Origin: Phallus indusiatus
Taxonomy: Eukaryota > Basidiomycota > Agaricomycetes > Phallales > Phallaceae
DNA: 64,000 bases
Direction: 5' to 3'
NCBI GenBank assembly: GCA_027605045.1
Contig: JAQFWX010000024.1
Span: forward strand, 186,001-250,000
The stretch's first letter is position 1; every line of letters begins with the position of its first letter. Under the pieces are notes generated by a model that was not told the origin of the DNA, did not search any database, and worked only from the letters and a program-made list of their open reading frames with translations. The position numbers were made by a program, and so were the translations under genes. Positions 45,443 to 55,644 of the stretch are shown here, piece by piece.

Positions 45443-45842
45443 TGTCAGGGTACGCTACCGCGTCCCCTCATTTTTCTTCATTTATTATCATCGGTGTATA
45501 TTTCCCTTTACTTTATTTATATTTCCCATATATTATCTCCACCCTCCGTTTGCTCCCTCTGTCTCTATTCCACTTTCTCTACTTGCGCGCGTCGCGCGCT
45601 CGTACCCGGCGTGACGCCGTAGGCGTCACGTCGCTTATGTTCGGTTTGGGCGTCTGGCACTTAGCTGTGTCAGGGCCGCACGCCGCGCTATCGTTTTTCA
45701 TGTATATAGTCGCTGTCCCTAGAGTGAGGGTCCCTAAGCTTGTTCTCTTAGGATCCCCTCCCTCTAGGTGAGTAGTTAGTTCTCTCCCAATATATTTACC
45801 TTAGGATCCCCTCCCTCTAGTGTGAGCTGAGTAGCCCTAACA
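45443..45842 (+). mobile_element. Solo LTR, B family, inserted in the B 3' LTR (opposite orientation)
   Basis: TGTCAGGG...CCCTAACA, flanked by GAGAC (45438-45442, 45843-45847). Confidence 0.93.
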
Positions 45843-45963
45843 GAGACGGAACAAGGAAACGGAAAGTGAAAGTAATGGACGGGAAATGTAAATGGAATAG
45901 AAATAAATATATACCGATGATAATAAATAAGGAAAATGAGGGGACGCGGTAGCGTACCCTGAC

Positions 45964-46362
45964 TGTTAGGGCTACTCAGCTCAGGCTAGAGGGAGGGGAT
46001 CCTAAGATAATATATTGCGGAAAACACTAACTACTCACCTAGAGGGAGGGGATCCTAAGAGAACAAGCTTAGGGACCCTCACTCTAGGGACAGCGACTAT
46101 ATACATGAAAAACGATAGCGCGGCGTGCGGCCCTGACACAACTAAGTGCTAGGCGCCCGAACCGAACCTAAGCGACGTGATGTCACGGGCATCACGCCGA
46201 GTACGAGCGCGCGACGCGCGCGAGTAAAGAAAGTGAAATAGAGGCAGAACGAGGAAACGGAAAATGGAAGTAATGGACGGGAAATGTAAATGAAATAGAA
46301 ATAAACATATACCGATGATAATAAATAAGGAAAGTAAGGGGACGCGGTAGCGTACCCTGACA
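45964..46362 (-). mobile_element. Solo LTR, B family, inserted at the inner end of the B 3' LTR (same orientation)
   Basis: TGTTAGGG...CCCTGACA, flanked by CTGAC (45959-45963, 46363-46367). The duplicated CTGAC comes from the last bases of the host LTR. Confidence 0.92.
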
Positions 46363-46380
46363 CTGACACCACCCCCCCCT

Positions 46381-49300
46381 TCAACGAGGCGGCGTCCCGC
46401 CGCCTGTAGCTTCAACTAATGATGCTTGCAGCTTGGAGAAATCGAACCGAGGGCGACGATGGAAGAGGAGACCATTTATCGAGCGCGGCGCACTCGGGTA
46501 CTCACGGTGGAACTGCCTAATGAGATCTGGGGCCGCAATATTCGACTCGGGTTCCCATTGATCATGCTCGGGACCATAGCCTTCCCAGCGCACCTTATAT
46601 TTGAGTCGTCTCCGGAATACACGACTGTCCAAAATCCGTTCCACGACGTAGTGCTCACCATCATCTCTGACCTCCGGAGGTGGGGGAGCCTTGACGCGAC
46701 GACCCGGGATTGTATCTTCAACCTTTGGACGTAACTTCCCGACATGGAACACTGGATGAAGCCTTGACATCGACAGCGGTAAACGCAGCTTGTATGCGTG
46801 CGACCCGACCTTGCTGACTATCGGAAAAGGCCCCAAGTACCGATGCGATAACTTGGCGGAGGGCCTGGTGGTACGAATGTCGCTCGAATCAAGGTATACC
46901 TTGTCGCCAACCTTGTATTCAGGTGCCGGGATGTGTTTCCGATCGTAGTACTTGGCCATCTCGTCCTTCGACTTGGCTATGGCGGCCTTGGCTTCCTCTA
47001 TCGTCGACTCCATACGCGTCTTGAACTCGTTGACAGATTCGATCTTCGAGTCAGCAACCAGCAGTTCAAATCCCATACGAGGATGTCGTCCGAGCTCGAA
47101 TGGTGTCGCACGCGTAGCTGAATGCACGTGGTTGTTATATGCGAACTCAGCCAAGGGCAGTAGTTGGTCCCAGTCGTCCTGTTGCTCAGAGGTGAAAAGT
47201 CGAAGGTACTGTTTGACTTCTGCGTTGACACGCTCTGTCTGACCATCGGTTTGAGGATGATATGTCGTAGAGGGTGCAAGCCGTATGCCAAGGAGCCTAG
47301 AAAGCTCCTGTGTGAAGCGGGACGCGAACTGGGGGCCTCTGTCAGAGATCACCTTCATGGGGAGACCATGGAGCTTCCAGACATGTTGAAGGTACAGACG
47401 GGCTAGACCTGTCGCGTCAAGTGTCGTAAATGTCGGCACGAAATGAACCCGTTTGGTGAGAGAGTCGACGACAGAGAGGATCGCGTCGAAACCGTTGGAT
47501 TCTGGCAGCTCCACAATGAAGTCGACTGAGATGTGTTCCCAAGGTCGACTTGGCACTTCTGTGGGTCGGAGAAGGCCATAGGGAGCATGACGAGACGGTT
47601 TCGTACGTAGACACATGTCGCAGGCCTCGACATAGCGTTGGACGTACCTAGAGACACCTGGCCACCAGAAGGTGCGCGAAATGAGCTCGAGAGTCTTGAA
47701 ACGACCCGGGTGACCACCGAGTTTGGTGTCGTGGTGCTTGGAAAGGATTTTCCGACGCAATTCGTCCACATTTGGCACGTAAACCTTGCCGCGATAATAG
47801 AGGAGGTCCTGGTCTTCAAACCATTCCGACGAGTGAGCTGAACGACCACCCAGTGCACGAAGTGTTGCAACGGCTTTGGAAACACTATCTTCAACCTTGC
47901 CTTCCCGATTGGCCTTGCGAATCTGGCGTAGAAGGTCCTCCTCCTCCCCTTTAAGACGGAATGTTTGCAGAGCATTGATTGCAAACATTTCGGGTCAGAT
48001 TAAGGTGACTCCACGATTGTCGTCCTTTCCCGAGCCATGATCTGGGCGACGGGATAGGCCATCAGGTTTACCCATCGACTTACCCGGTATATGCTGTAGG
48101 GTGAAGTCGAATCGTGAGAGGTATACTGACCATCTAGCTTGACGATGATTGAGGTTACGCGCGGACATGAAATACTCGAGATTCTTGTGATCAGTCCGTA
48201 TGTCGATAGGGTGAGACACGCCTTCGAGAAAGTGTCGCCATTCCTCCAAAGATCATATGATAGCGAGCATCTCCTTGTCGTGAATCTCGTAGTTGCATTC
48301 GACAGGACTAAGGGCCTTTGAGAAAAACGCAACTGGGTGCCATTTGCCGTCCTCGTTCGACAACTGTGACAGAACCGCGCCTGTTGCAAAGTCGGAACTG
48401 TCTGCTTCAACCCGGTAAGGATTAGCGGGGTTGGGAATGAGAAGAATGGGGGCAGAGGTGATTGACGACTTCAGAGTATCGAAAGCATGCTGACAAGTGT
48501 CGGACCAGACGAAGGGGGTATCTTTCTTGGTTAACCCGAACATGGGATTGGCAATACGCGCGAAATCCTTGATAAATCGACGATAGAAGTTGGCGAAGCC
48601 CAGGAAGGACTGAACCTCGGTGACATTCTTCAGGACAGGCCAATCTCTGACACCCGAGACTTTCGCGGGATCCATCTCTACGGTGTTCTCGGAAATGACG
48701 ACACCCAGGTACTCGATTTTAGTCCGACAGAACTCGCACTTCTCTGCCTTGAGATATAGCTTGTGCTCGCGGAGACGTTCGAGAACGCGTCGTGTTACCT
48801 GGTCATGTTGTTCCCGATCCCGAGTATAGATGAGAATGTCGTCGATGTAGACGGCAACGACACCTTCCGAGATCATGTCTTCGAAGATCTCATTCATCAT
48901 CGTCTGGAAGGTCGCAGGACTATTTGTGAGACCAAAGAACATTACCAGGGGCTCGAAAAGACCGCGGTTGGTGCGGAAAGCAGCCTTCCACTCGTCTCCT
49001 TCCTTTATCCACACGTTGTTGTAACCCCAGCGCACGTCCAGCTTGGTGAAGTATCGGGCACCTTGCAATTTGTTGATGAGCTCTGAGATCAAGGGCAGCG
49101 GGTAGCGGTTCTTAATCGTCATAGCGTTCAATGCCTGATAGTCCTGGATGAGACGAAGGGAGCCATCTTTCTTCTTAATGAAGAATACTGGGGAAGCCAT
49201 GGGTGACTTGGAGGGTCGGATTCGTCCAGTCGCAAGGTTCTCTTCTAGAAACGCGTCTAATTCGGCCTGTTCGTTGGGCGACAACGGGTAGATCTTGCAC

Positions 49301-50319
49301 GACTTGGGCTCAGAACCTGGCACAAGCTCTATCGGGTGATCCCACTTCTTCGACTGCGGCAGCGAGTCGAACGACTCCTTCGAGAAAATGTCGGCAAAGT
49401 CGTGGAACATCTCTGGGACAATATCTCGAAAACCTTTGGGGGCCGGTGCATCCGAGTTGTTGGCATGGGCCTGGGCCAGTCACTGGGAGATGGTCTCGGT
49501 GGCATATATGCGGTGTGCGTCGGGCTCGTTGGGCAACATTGATATCGCGAATAGTCGATCACCTTCTTCAATCTCAGACTCGACGTCGACCAGGTCCGGT
49601 ATGTCAGGATCGTGGGTCTCAGTGTCGTCCAGTTCAGGCAGAGGTGCACGTCGGATCTGCTGGAACGCGTGCCTAGAGAGTTTACCCGCTGGCCAGCGTG
49701 GAGCGCAGGATCTACAACTAGGACTGCAGCGCATGAATTCCACTTGACCAGTCGTGTAATCTATGACGGGATTGTGGGCCTTGAACCACGGCAGCCCAAA
49801 CAAGACGGGATACTTGAGGGAGGTAACGGCAAACAGGGTGCGTTCAGAATGGTCCCGAAAGCGAACGACCAGGTCGACGACGTGGGTAATAGAGCCAGCG
49901 TGATTGGGCGTACCGTCGACGTTAAACACAGGAATTGGTTTAGCAAGGCGTACGGAGGGAAGCCGATGTTTCTCGACAAAGTCGCGATCGAGGAACATAC
50001 CGCTAGCCCCAGTGTCCAACATGGCCTTGCTGTGCAGCAGGACTCCGGTGTCAACACTTTGTAGCTCTACAGGGATCTCCAGCTTCTGCGTACCAGCGGT
50101 AGCTGCAAGTCGGTATTCCTTAGGCAACGCGCGACGTTGAGAAGGCGACAGCATACATGGAATGGAAACAGAGCGTGTAGCAGGTGGAGGCGATTCTTTG
50201 GGTTTGTCAGGGGATGCAGCAGGGGTAGTTAGATTCGAATTAGGACTGTCATTTTGTTCTCGATCTATGTACAAAATGTCGAATCTATTGGATGTCGGCA
50301 ACGGGGGTGCATCTATCAC
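46381..50319 (-). pseudogene. Element B pol with three in-frame TGA codons
   Basis: Protease: AMLDTGASGMFLDRDFVEKH (about 50000). RT: PIELVPGSEPKSCKIYPLSP, SPVFFIKKKDGSLRLIQDYQ, YFTKLDVRWGYNNVWIKEGD, catalytic AVYIDDILIYTRDREQH (about 48830). RNase H follows ([40 protein letters not shown]). Integrase: HHDTKLGGHPGRFKTLE with CDMCLRTK, WEHISVDFIVELP, VISDRGPQFASRFTQEL, YHPQTDGQTERVNAEVKQYL, then a GPFPIVSKVGSHAYKL strand and a chromodomain (HYVVERILDSRVFR, YKVRWEGYGPEHDQWEPESN). The frame is one long pol except for TGA codons at about 49480, 48252 and 47992, each fitting a CGA-to-TGA change. Confidence 0.9.
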
Positions 50320-51763
50320 TCGTTGCCGTTTTGAAAATCCTCTGCCTCTGTTGCAGCTACAGCCTCACCCTCTGTCAGGGCAGAGTCTCCACGCGTCTGG
50401 GCTTCTAGCGCGTCTTTCTGAGCCAAAAGGTGTGCAATACTGTCATCTAGTTCATCAGGTTGAAGATACTGAATGTCGTATGCGCGCGGGCATTCGCGAG
50501 CCCAATGGCCTGTCATTCCACAGCGATGACACCTAGTTGATTCTGCGCCAACATGTCGACGGGCAGTGTCAACGTCCATCGGATCATGCCTAACCTGGGG
50601 CGCAGTGACCGAAGCCGCAGGTCTAGGAGGCAACGCGGGCACAAGTTGAGGTGCTGGCCTGGGAGGTGGGTAGGCAGGGGCCTGATAGGAGGGGGCAGGG
50701 GGCCTCCTCTGGATCTGGAGGGTCTGATACGTCGGAAAGGGGTTGGGACGAGGTCGACTAACGGGGACGGTCGCGGGATTTAGGAAATGACAAGGGTATT
50801 CACCCGAGGGTATTTGCAACCTCTTAGCCAATCAGAGTGCAGGATTCGTGCATTCTGATTGGCTAAGAGGTCACAAATACCCTCGGGTGAATACCCTTGT
50901 CATTCCCTAGCGGGATTTGTCTGAGTCGTTCCAGAGCTCACGAGTCGACGGCGAGCAGCAGTGAAAGCCTCGTTGGAACGTCTATCCATGTCAAACATAC
51001 GCGCCTGTCTGATCCAGCCCTCATAGTCGTGAAGTGCGGGTCGGTCCTTCATCGTAGCTACTAGGGACGCAATTGCCGGGTCTAGGCCATTACGAAAGTA
51101 CGTGTTAATGGCGAGGCCTTCCGTAAAGCCAGCGTGCTCAATGAGTACACGGAACGCGTCTACATACTCTTCTACAGTCCTGTTGCCTTGGATGTAGCGG
51201 TTGGAATAGAGGGTGTTGATGGCGTCCTCTTGCTCGGATTGTGGAAAGAAATCCGTCTTGAACCGTTCCCGAAAGGCATTCCAGTCGGCGAAGGGCTTCT
51301 CTCCTCTTTGATACCTTTTCAGCATAGATTCGCTGAAGGTAAGGGCGCGGCCTTCATTCATGTACGACATCGCCCAGCCGATCTTGAGTTCATCAGTCTC
51401 GAAGTCGCGACTGCATATACTCATGTAAAACTCGACGGTGTTCCAGAAGGCACGACCCTTGGAGCGATCTCCGTCGAACGAAGGAGGTACAGCAGGTCGG
51501 GTATTTCGGGAAGAACGCGAACTGGCTTGATGCTCATGAGCCGGTGGTTGTCCAGACGAGGACGCGTCGCCCACAGGGGGGTTTTGGGTTGGAGCAGCTC
51601 TAGCCGCGTCTCGGATGCTCTGTAGCACCTCAATCATCTGTGAGGCCTGGGATTCCTGTCTTGCCATGCGGGCATCCATTTCCGCGAATTGCCGCATAAT
51701 AATAGTCGCCACATCGTTGAGGGTGACGAGTGGGGGTGCAGAGGGTGGAGGAGAAGAGTCCAT
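50316..51763 (-). pseudogene. Element B gag, interrupted by a fold-back MITE
   Basis: The ATG at 51763 (MDSSPPPSAPPLVTLNDVAT) leads into a coiled-coil start (QFAEMDARMARQESQASQMI) and a retrotransposon capsid domain (FDGDRSKGRAFWNTVEFYMS, WNAFRERFKTDFFPQSEQED, RYIQGNRTVEEYVDAFRVLI). After the MITE at 50781-50909 the frame resumes through a Pro-rich region to a CCHC knuckle (CHRCGMTGHWARECP) and ends at 50316, overlapping the start of the pol frame by 4 nt. Confidence 0.85.
50781..50909. mobile_element. hAT-like fold-back MITE in element B gag
   Basis: 129 bp, almost a perfect palindrome: arms of about 58 bp start TAGGAAATGACAAG and TAGGGAATGACAAG, with a short loop near 50843. The flanks are 8-bp duplications, GCGGGATT (50773-50780, 50910-50917). 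The 8-bp duplication and TAGGG-type ends are those of hAT elements. It has no coding capacity. Confidence 0.92.
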
Positions 51764-51913
51764 GAGAGAGAGAGAAAGGAAAAGGGGTTTTTAAGATGGG
51801 GCAGAGGGGTCGGTTATAGACAGGACTCGAAGGAAGAATACGACACTGCGATAGTCGGTGTCGAGCGCGATTTTTCGATAACGAGTGTCGATAAAAACGA
51901 CCAGTCTGCGAGT

Positions 51914-51928
51914 AGAAGCTTGTTCTAC
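51914..51928 (-). other. Element B self-priming primer-binding site
   Basis: The internal sequence right after the 5' LTR (minus strand) is GTAGAACAAGCTTCTAC, without the TGG of tRNA primer sites. Its AGAACAAGCTT (51926-51916) is the exact reverse complement of 11 nt in the LTR (AAGCTTGTTCT, minus strand 52035-52025), which starts 33 nt after the first base of a TATATA box (52068-52063). An RNA starting there could prime its own reverse transcription, as in Tf1/sushi-type elements. Confidence 0.7.
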
Positions 51929-52327
51929 TGTTAGGGCTACTCAGCTCACACTAGAGGGAGGGGATCCTAAGGAAATATATTGAAGGAAAGACTAACTACT
52001 CACCTAGAGGGAGGGGATCCTAAGAGAACAAGCTTAGGGACCCTCACTCTAGGGATAGCGACTATATACATGAAAAACGATAACGCGGCGTGCGGCCCTG
52101 ACACAGCTAAGTGCTAGGCGCCCGAACCGAGCCTAAGTGACGTGATGTCACGGGCATCACGCCGGGTACGAGCGCGCGACGCGCGCGAGTAGAGAAAGTG
52201 AGATAGAGACGGAACAAGGAAACGGAAAGTGAAAGTAATGGACGGGAAATGTAAATGGAATAGAAATAAATATATACCGATGATAATAAATAAGGAAAAT
52301 GAGGGGACGCGGTAGCGTACCCTGACA
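51929..52327 (-). repeat. Element B 5' LTR, at the right inversion breakpoint
   Basis: 399 bp. The TATATA box (52068-52063) and the probable transcription start (52035) divide U3 from R. Its outer flank GGTAG (52328-52332) pairs with the reverse complement of 19314-19318. Confidence 0.9.
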
Positions 52328-52483
52328 GGTAGCTCACAGGAAGTACAACAAATATGGAAACATGTTTTTATTTTTGAAAAGCTTGCACGGAAGGATATTA
52401 ATGAAGGAATGGAGAAAGCAATAATACGAGGTCAAGTGGCATATGATTTTGATACAGTCTCTCGTTTCCGAACTTCGAAGTAA
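52328..52483 (+). pseudogene. DDE transposase-like gene, C-terminal end (displaced by the inversion)
   Basis: Continues in frame from 19314 of the minus strand: KCVAEG joins SSQEVQQIWKHVFIF, then EKLARKDINEGMEKAIIRGQ and a stop at 52481-52483. This continuity is the strongest evidence for the inversion. Confidence 0.75.
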
Positions 52484-52696
52484 TAAATGACAACAGGGGT
52501 AGTTATACATACTCAAATTTTCATTAATTGTTAGAATTTAATTATGACTTTAGAATCTAGTACTAAAATGTATCTACGTCATAATCTAACCTGGGGAAAA
52601 TGTGTTCACCCAAGCAGGTTGCTATACCGGAAGGAAACTTCTTAAGAATTGACTGACATCTCTGATCCATTACCTCAAGATTGATAGATCATTAAG

Positions 52697-54409
52697 ATGG
52701 GTGTCCCAGGACTTTGGAAGGTAAGATATATAACCCTGATCTGAGAAATAAAATTCGCTAATCAGACTCACAGAAACTAAAGCCTGCTGAGGAGAAGACA
52801 ACATTATTGGAGCTTTGCTTGAGAAATAACCTTACAGTAGAGTCAGATAAACGCTATCTGCTTGGAATTGATGCCTCAATTTGGCTGTTTCAAGTCCTCC
52901 ACTCCAGTTCAAAATATGGAATCAATCCACACCTTAAACCTTTGTTTTACCGTTGTTGCCGGTATGTTTATTCTTGTCATATTTATCAATCATTTTTATT
53001 TATTTTCCTCAGGCTTCTTATGCTCCCAGCACATATTATTTTTGTCTTTGATGGTAGTGAAAAACCACAGTTAAAACGAGGCCATCATGTTAGCAGCCGA
53101 ACCCGTCGGCTTGAGCGAGATTTCCGCCGGATGATAGAACTATTTGGTTTTACAGCTAAAATTGTGAGCCAATCATTTTTTGAAGTGATAAATTTATTCA
53201 GTCAATAATGGTACGATAGGCATCTGGTGAGGCAGATGCAGAGCTTGCATGGATGAACCAGAACAAGATCATAGATGGTGTGCTTTCTGAAGATGTCAAC
53301 TGTCTTGTGTTTGGAGCTTCCACAGTCATCCGAGAGGAGACAAATGACCGTGCTTCAAGAAAACACAATACACATATTACATCGCAAATCTCAGTATACG
53401 AATCATCCAAAATTTTATCTCATCCAGAGATCAATTTAAATCAACATGGTCTCATACTCTTTGCACTTTTGAATGGCGGAGATTATCACAAGGTATTTCA
53501 CAAAATTTGGCATTTGTATTTAGCTGAAGTTCAATACAGGGTTTTGGATGTGGGCCAGAAATTTCACATGGCCTTGCACGTACTGCGTTGGCAGATAAAC
53601 TCATAGAAGGGTACCTTGACACTGGCGACTCAGAGACAAGTTGGGCACAGTTCCGCTCAGACTGGCGGTGTTCTCTTTGTAAAGAGCTAAAATTCAATCT
53701 GTCCAAAAACTTGTCATCAAGACATCCTAAATTATCTCAAAAGGTTCCAACTACTTTCCCATCCAAACATCTCCTGCACTCGTATCTCCAATCAGATCTT
53801 TCAAAAGCAGACAAGAATTTTGTACCCACTGTCAAGCCAATCCGCCTAAATGATCTTGCCTTGTTTTGCGTTAACTACTTCGGATGGGAATCAACAACAG
53901 TCATCAATAAATTTGTGCGTTTCATATTGCCGGGCTGTATTGTGCAAGACCTTCTACAAGAAAATGGCGGAAGCGGATACTGCAGCCTCATTCTCGGGAT
54001 CTCCCAACATCGTGTGCATCCTGTTGCACGAAGTATATTGGAATATCAGATGACTATAAACATTGAGAAATTTCACCTTCAACTACATGAAATCCTCAGT
54101 GCAGTAAGTCTTTTAAATGAGATTAGTCTGTGGCAGGTAACACACTCAAAAGATTGACAGGACTCACCCGAAGAAAAACTGGATGGTGTCCCAATTCCCA
54201 AAACATGTAAAATTTGGGTTGCCGATCCTATATTACGCTGTACATGTTCCGAGCTCATAACCAATTATCAGTACAACAAGGGGACGCACTTTACTCGCAA
54301 TGAACTGGAACTTGGAAGTTCCATTGATTCTGATTCAGACATCTACTTCCCGCTGCCCGAAGATTTGATTTTAGAATGCGAGTTGCGAAAGAAAGGCAAC
54401 AATCCATAA
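52697..54409 (+). CDS. XPG/Rad2-family nuclease-like protein
   Basis: The family are structure-specific 5' nucleases (FEN1, GEN1, XPG). Exons: MGVPGLWK (52697), a long exon with LLGIDASIWLFQVLHSSSKY (N-domain Asp), HIIFVFDGSEKPQLKRGH (second Asp), then ASGEADAELAWMNQNKIIDG (acidic EADAE motif) and VLSEDVNCLVFGASTVIREE. Later exons give LNGGDYHKGFGCGPEISHGL and a long C-terminal part (NYFGWESTTVINKFVRFILP; DSPEEKLDGVPIPK) ending at 54409. Where FEN1 has DxD (EDMD) this protein has EDVN, so one metal ligand is Asn. It lies about 210 bp downstream of the transposase-like gene, same strand before the inversion, suggesting a cassette. About six introns, all GT-AG. Confidence 0.78.
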
Positions 54410-55170
54410 GTTTTTGTATTTAGACTATTGTACTCTAAAGGAATACAATGAAGTGATTGCCGGTGCGATGTACTTGAGCACAGCACCCTCCAGCTGCGCG
54501 GATCCCCCAGTGAACTTTTGCTTCCGTGGGGGAAAACTCCCCAGAGCTTAAAGCGGCCTACGGCCAGTGCGGATCCCTCGATTCTACCAGTTTGCCCAAA
54601 TATGTGTTTGTTGTGACCGATTACATAATTAGATGCTCATAAGGCGCCAACTAACTTTGTTTTAGCTTACAAATCAATGTTGTATGACACCTTGTGTAAG
54701 AGCCCCGGCCTGGGCCAAAGCCAGCCAGGGCCAGGCCCAAGCCGAAATATCTTGGCCCGGCCTGAAGTTCAAAGAGGCCAAAGCCTGAGCAAGCCGGGCC
54801 AAAGCCGCTGGCTTCGGGCCAAGCCAGGGCCGGCAAATCATTAGAACCAATGAAACATTTTGATTATTACAGCCACTCAGTGGGGTACCGTTTTTCAGCC
54901 TCATGCTCTTATATATATATTCATGAATGAATTAATGGAATTGTGTAGAAGGAACAGTTAGGCGCCTCAGCCGCTCGCGAAACCATGCGCCATTGAGTTC
55001 GAAATCTCGGAGAGATGGCGCTCAATTTTTTTATGATTCTTTGCATGTGTACCTTTGACATGAAGAATGTCATATCGTACAGATTGACGTACAACGAAGT
55101 TCAAATGATATGTGAAAAACCGCGTGGAGATGCGTGCAGCGTGGCTAATCAAGAACTTCAAGTTCTATTA
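54410..55170. other. Intergenic, containing a GGCC-rich repeat
   Basis: CGGATCC occurs three times in a short space (54496-54575), possibly the terminus of the transposase/XPG element, but no matching inverted end was established. No gene recognised. Confidence 0.3.
54690..54840 (-). repeat. GGCCAAGCC-rich dispersed repeat, copy 2
   Basis: Inverse-orientation relative of 16085-16245: both begin with ATGATTTGCC and then consist of GGCCAAGCC, GGGCCAAAGCC and related words. Confidence 0.6.
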
Positions 55171-55334
55171 GTCGCAAAAGTCTTTGATGGTTTATAATCA
55201 AATCAAGGCGATTATATTCATTTTGGGGGTTTATTATAGCACTATAAACTACATTTAACGTCTGAATTGAAATATAAATCCCAAAAATTAAAAATAAGAT
55301 TGAATTGATTATAAACCGCCAAAGATTTTTGCAA
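55171..55334. mobile_element. Fold-back (MITE-like) element
   Basis: 164 bp with inverted arms: left GTCGCAAAAGTCTTTGATGG, right (reverse complement) GTTGCAAAAATCTTTGGCGG, both followed by TTTATAATCAA. Arms are about 38 bp with a few mismatches. AT-rich centre, no coding capacity, no certain target duplication. Confidence 0.65.
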
Positions 55335-55380
55335 CAAATTAGGGTTAGAGACTAGGCATGCAACAAAGGAGTATGTCCCA

Positions 55381-55485
55381 CTTTTGATCCTACTGCTTGA
55401 AAATTGTGTCTTTCTACCGATGAGTAATTTTTGAATGAATTATTTCCTTCGGATTGTGTGCCAACGATTGCGATGAGCATTATGA
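55381..55485 (-). pseudogene. dCMP deaminase 5'-end relic 1
   Basis: Reads MLIAIVGTQSEGNNSF and RHNFQAVGSKV, matching the start of the gene at 10931. The Walker-A-like GKSS is lost and nothing follows. Confidence 0.75.
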
Positions 55486-55644
55486 AGGGAGCAGTGCTAT
55501 TGAATATATTTATTGAGGAACGAGCTGCACGCGAATCGCAACGCGCCGCGTCACATTACACGCGTCCACATGAACAACTCCTGAGTACTGAGTTCGAGTA
55601 CGTTAAATTGAATACTGATATAAAAATAAATATGTATTCCATTC

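Larger units (their letters stand above)
45161..46368 (-). repeat. Element B 3' LTR, split by two nested solo LTRs
   Basis: The LTR parts are 45161-45442, 45848-45963 and 46368, with duplicated target bases at each nested insertion. Removing both insertions gives an LTR matching 51929-52327. Confidence 0.9.
45161..52327 (-). mobile_element. Element B: chromovirus-type Gypsy retrotransposon with about 400-bp LTRs
   Basis: On the minus strand: 5' LTR 51929-52327, gag, pol and a 3' LTR at 45161-46368 that is itself split by two solo LTRs. The two LTRs are almost identical (I saw one substitution). The outer flanks GCGAT and GGTAG do not match, because of the inversion. A polypurine tract (GAAGGGGGGGG, minus strand, near 46379) precedes the 3' LTR. 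In-frame TGA codons and a MITE in gag show it is inactive. Confidence 0.92.

Noticed and set aside
54490..54580. CGGATCC repeats as the terminal inverted repeat of the transposase/XPG element
   Set aside because: Only a weak partner (GCGGGGATCC near 44190) was found and no target duplication.
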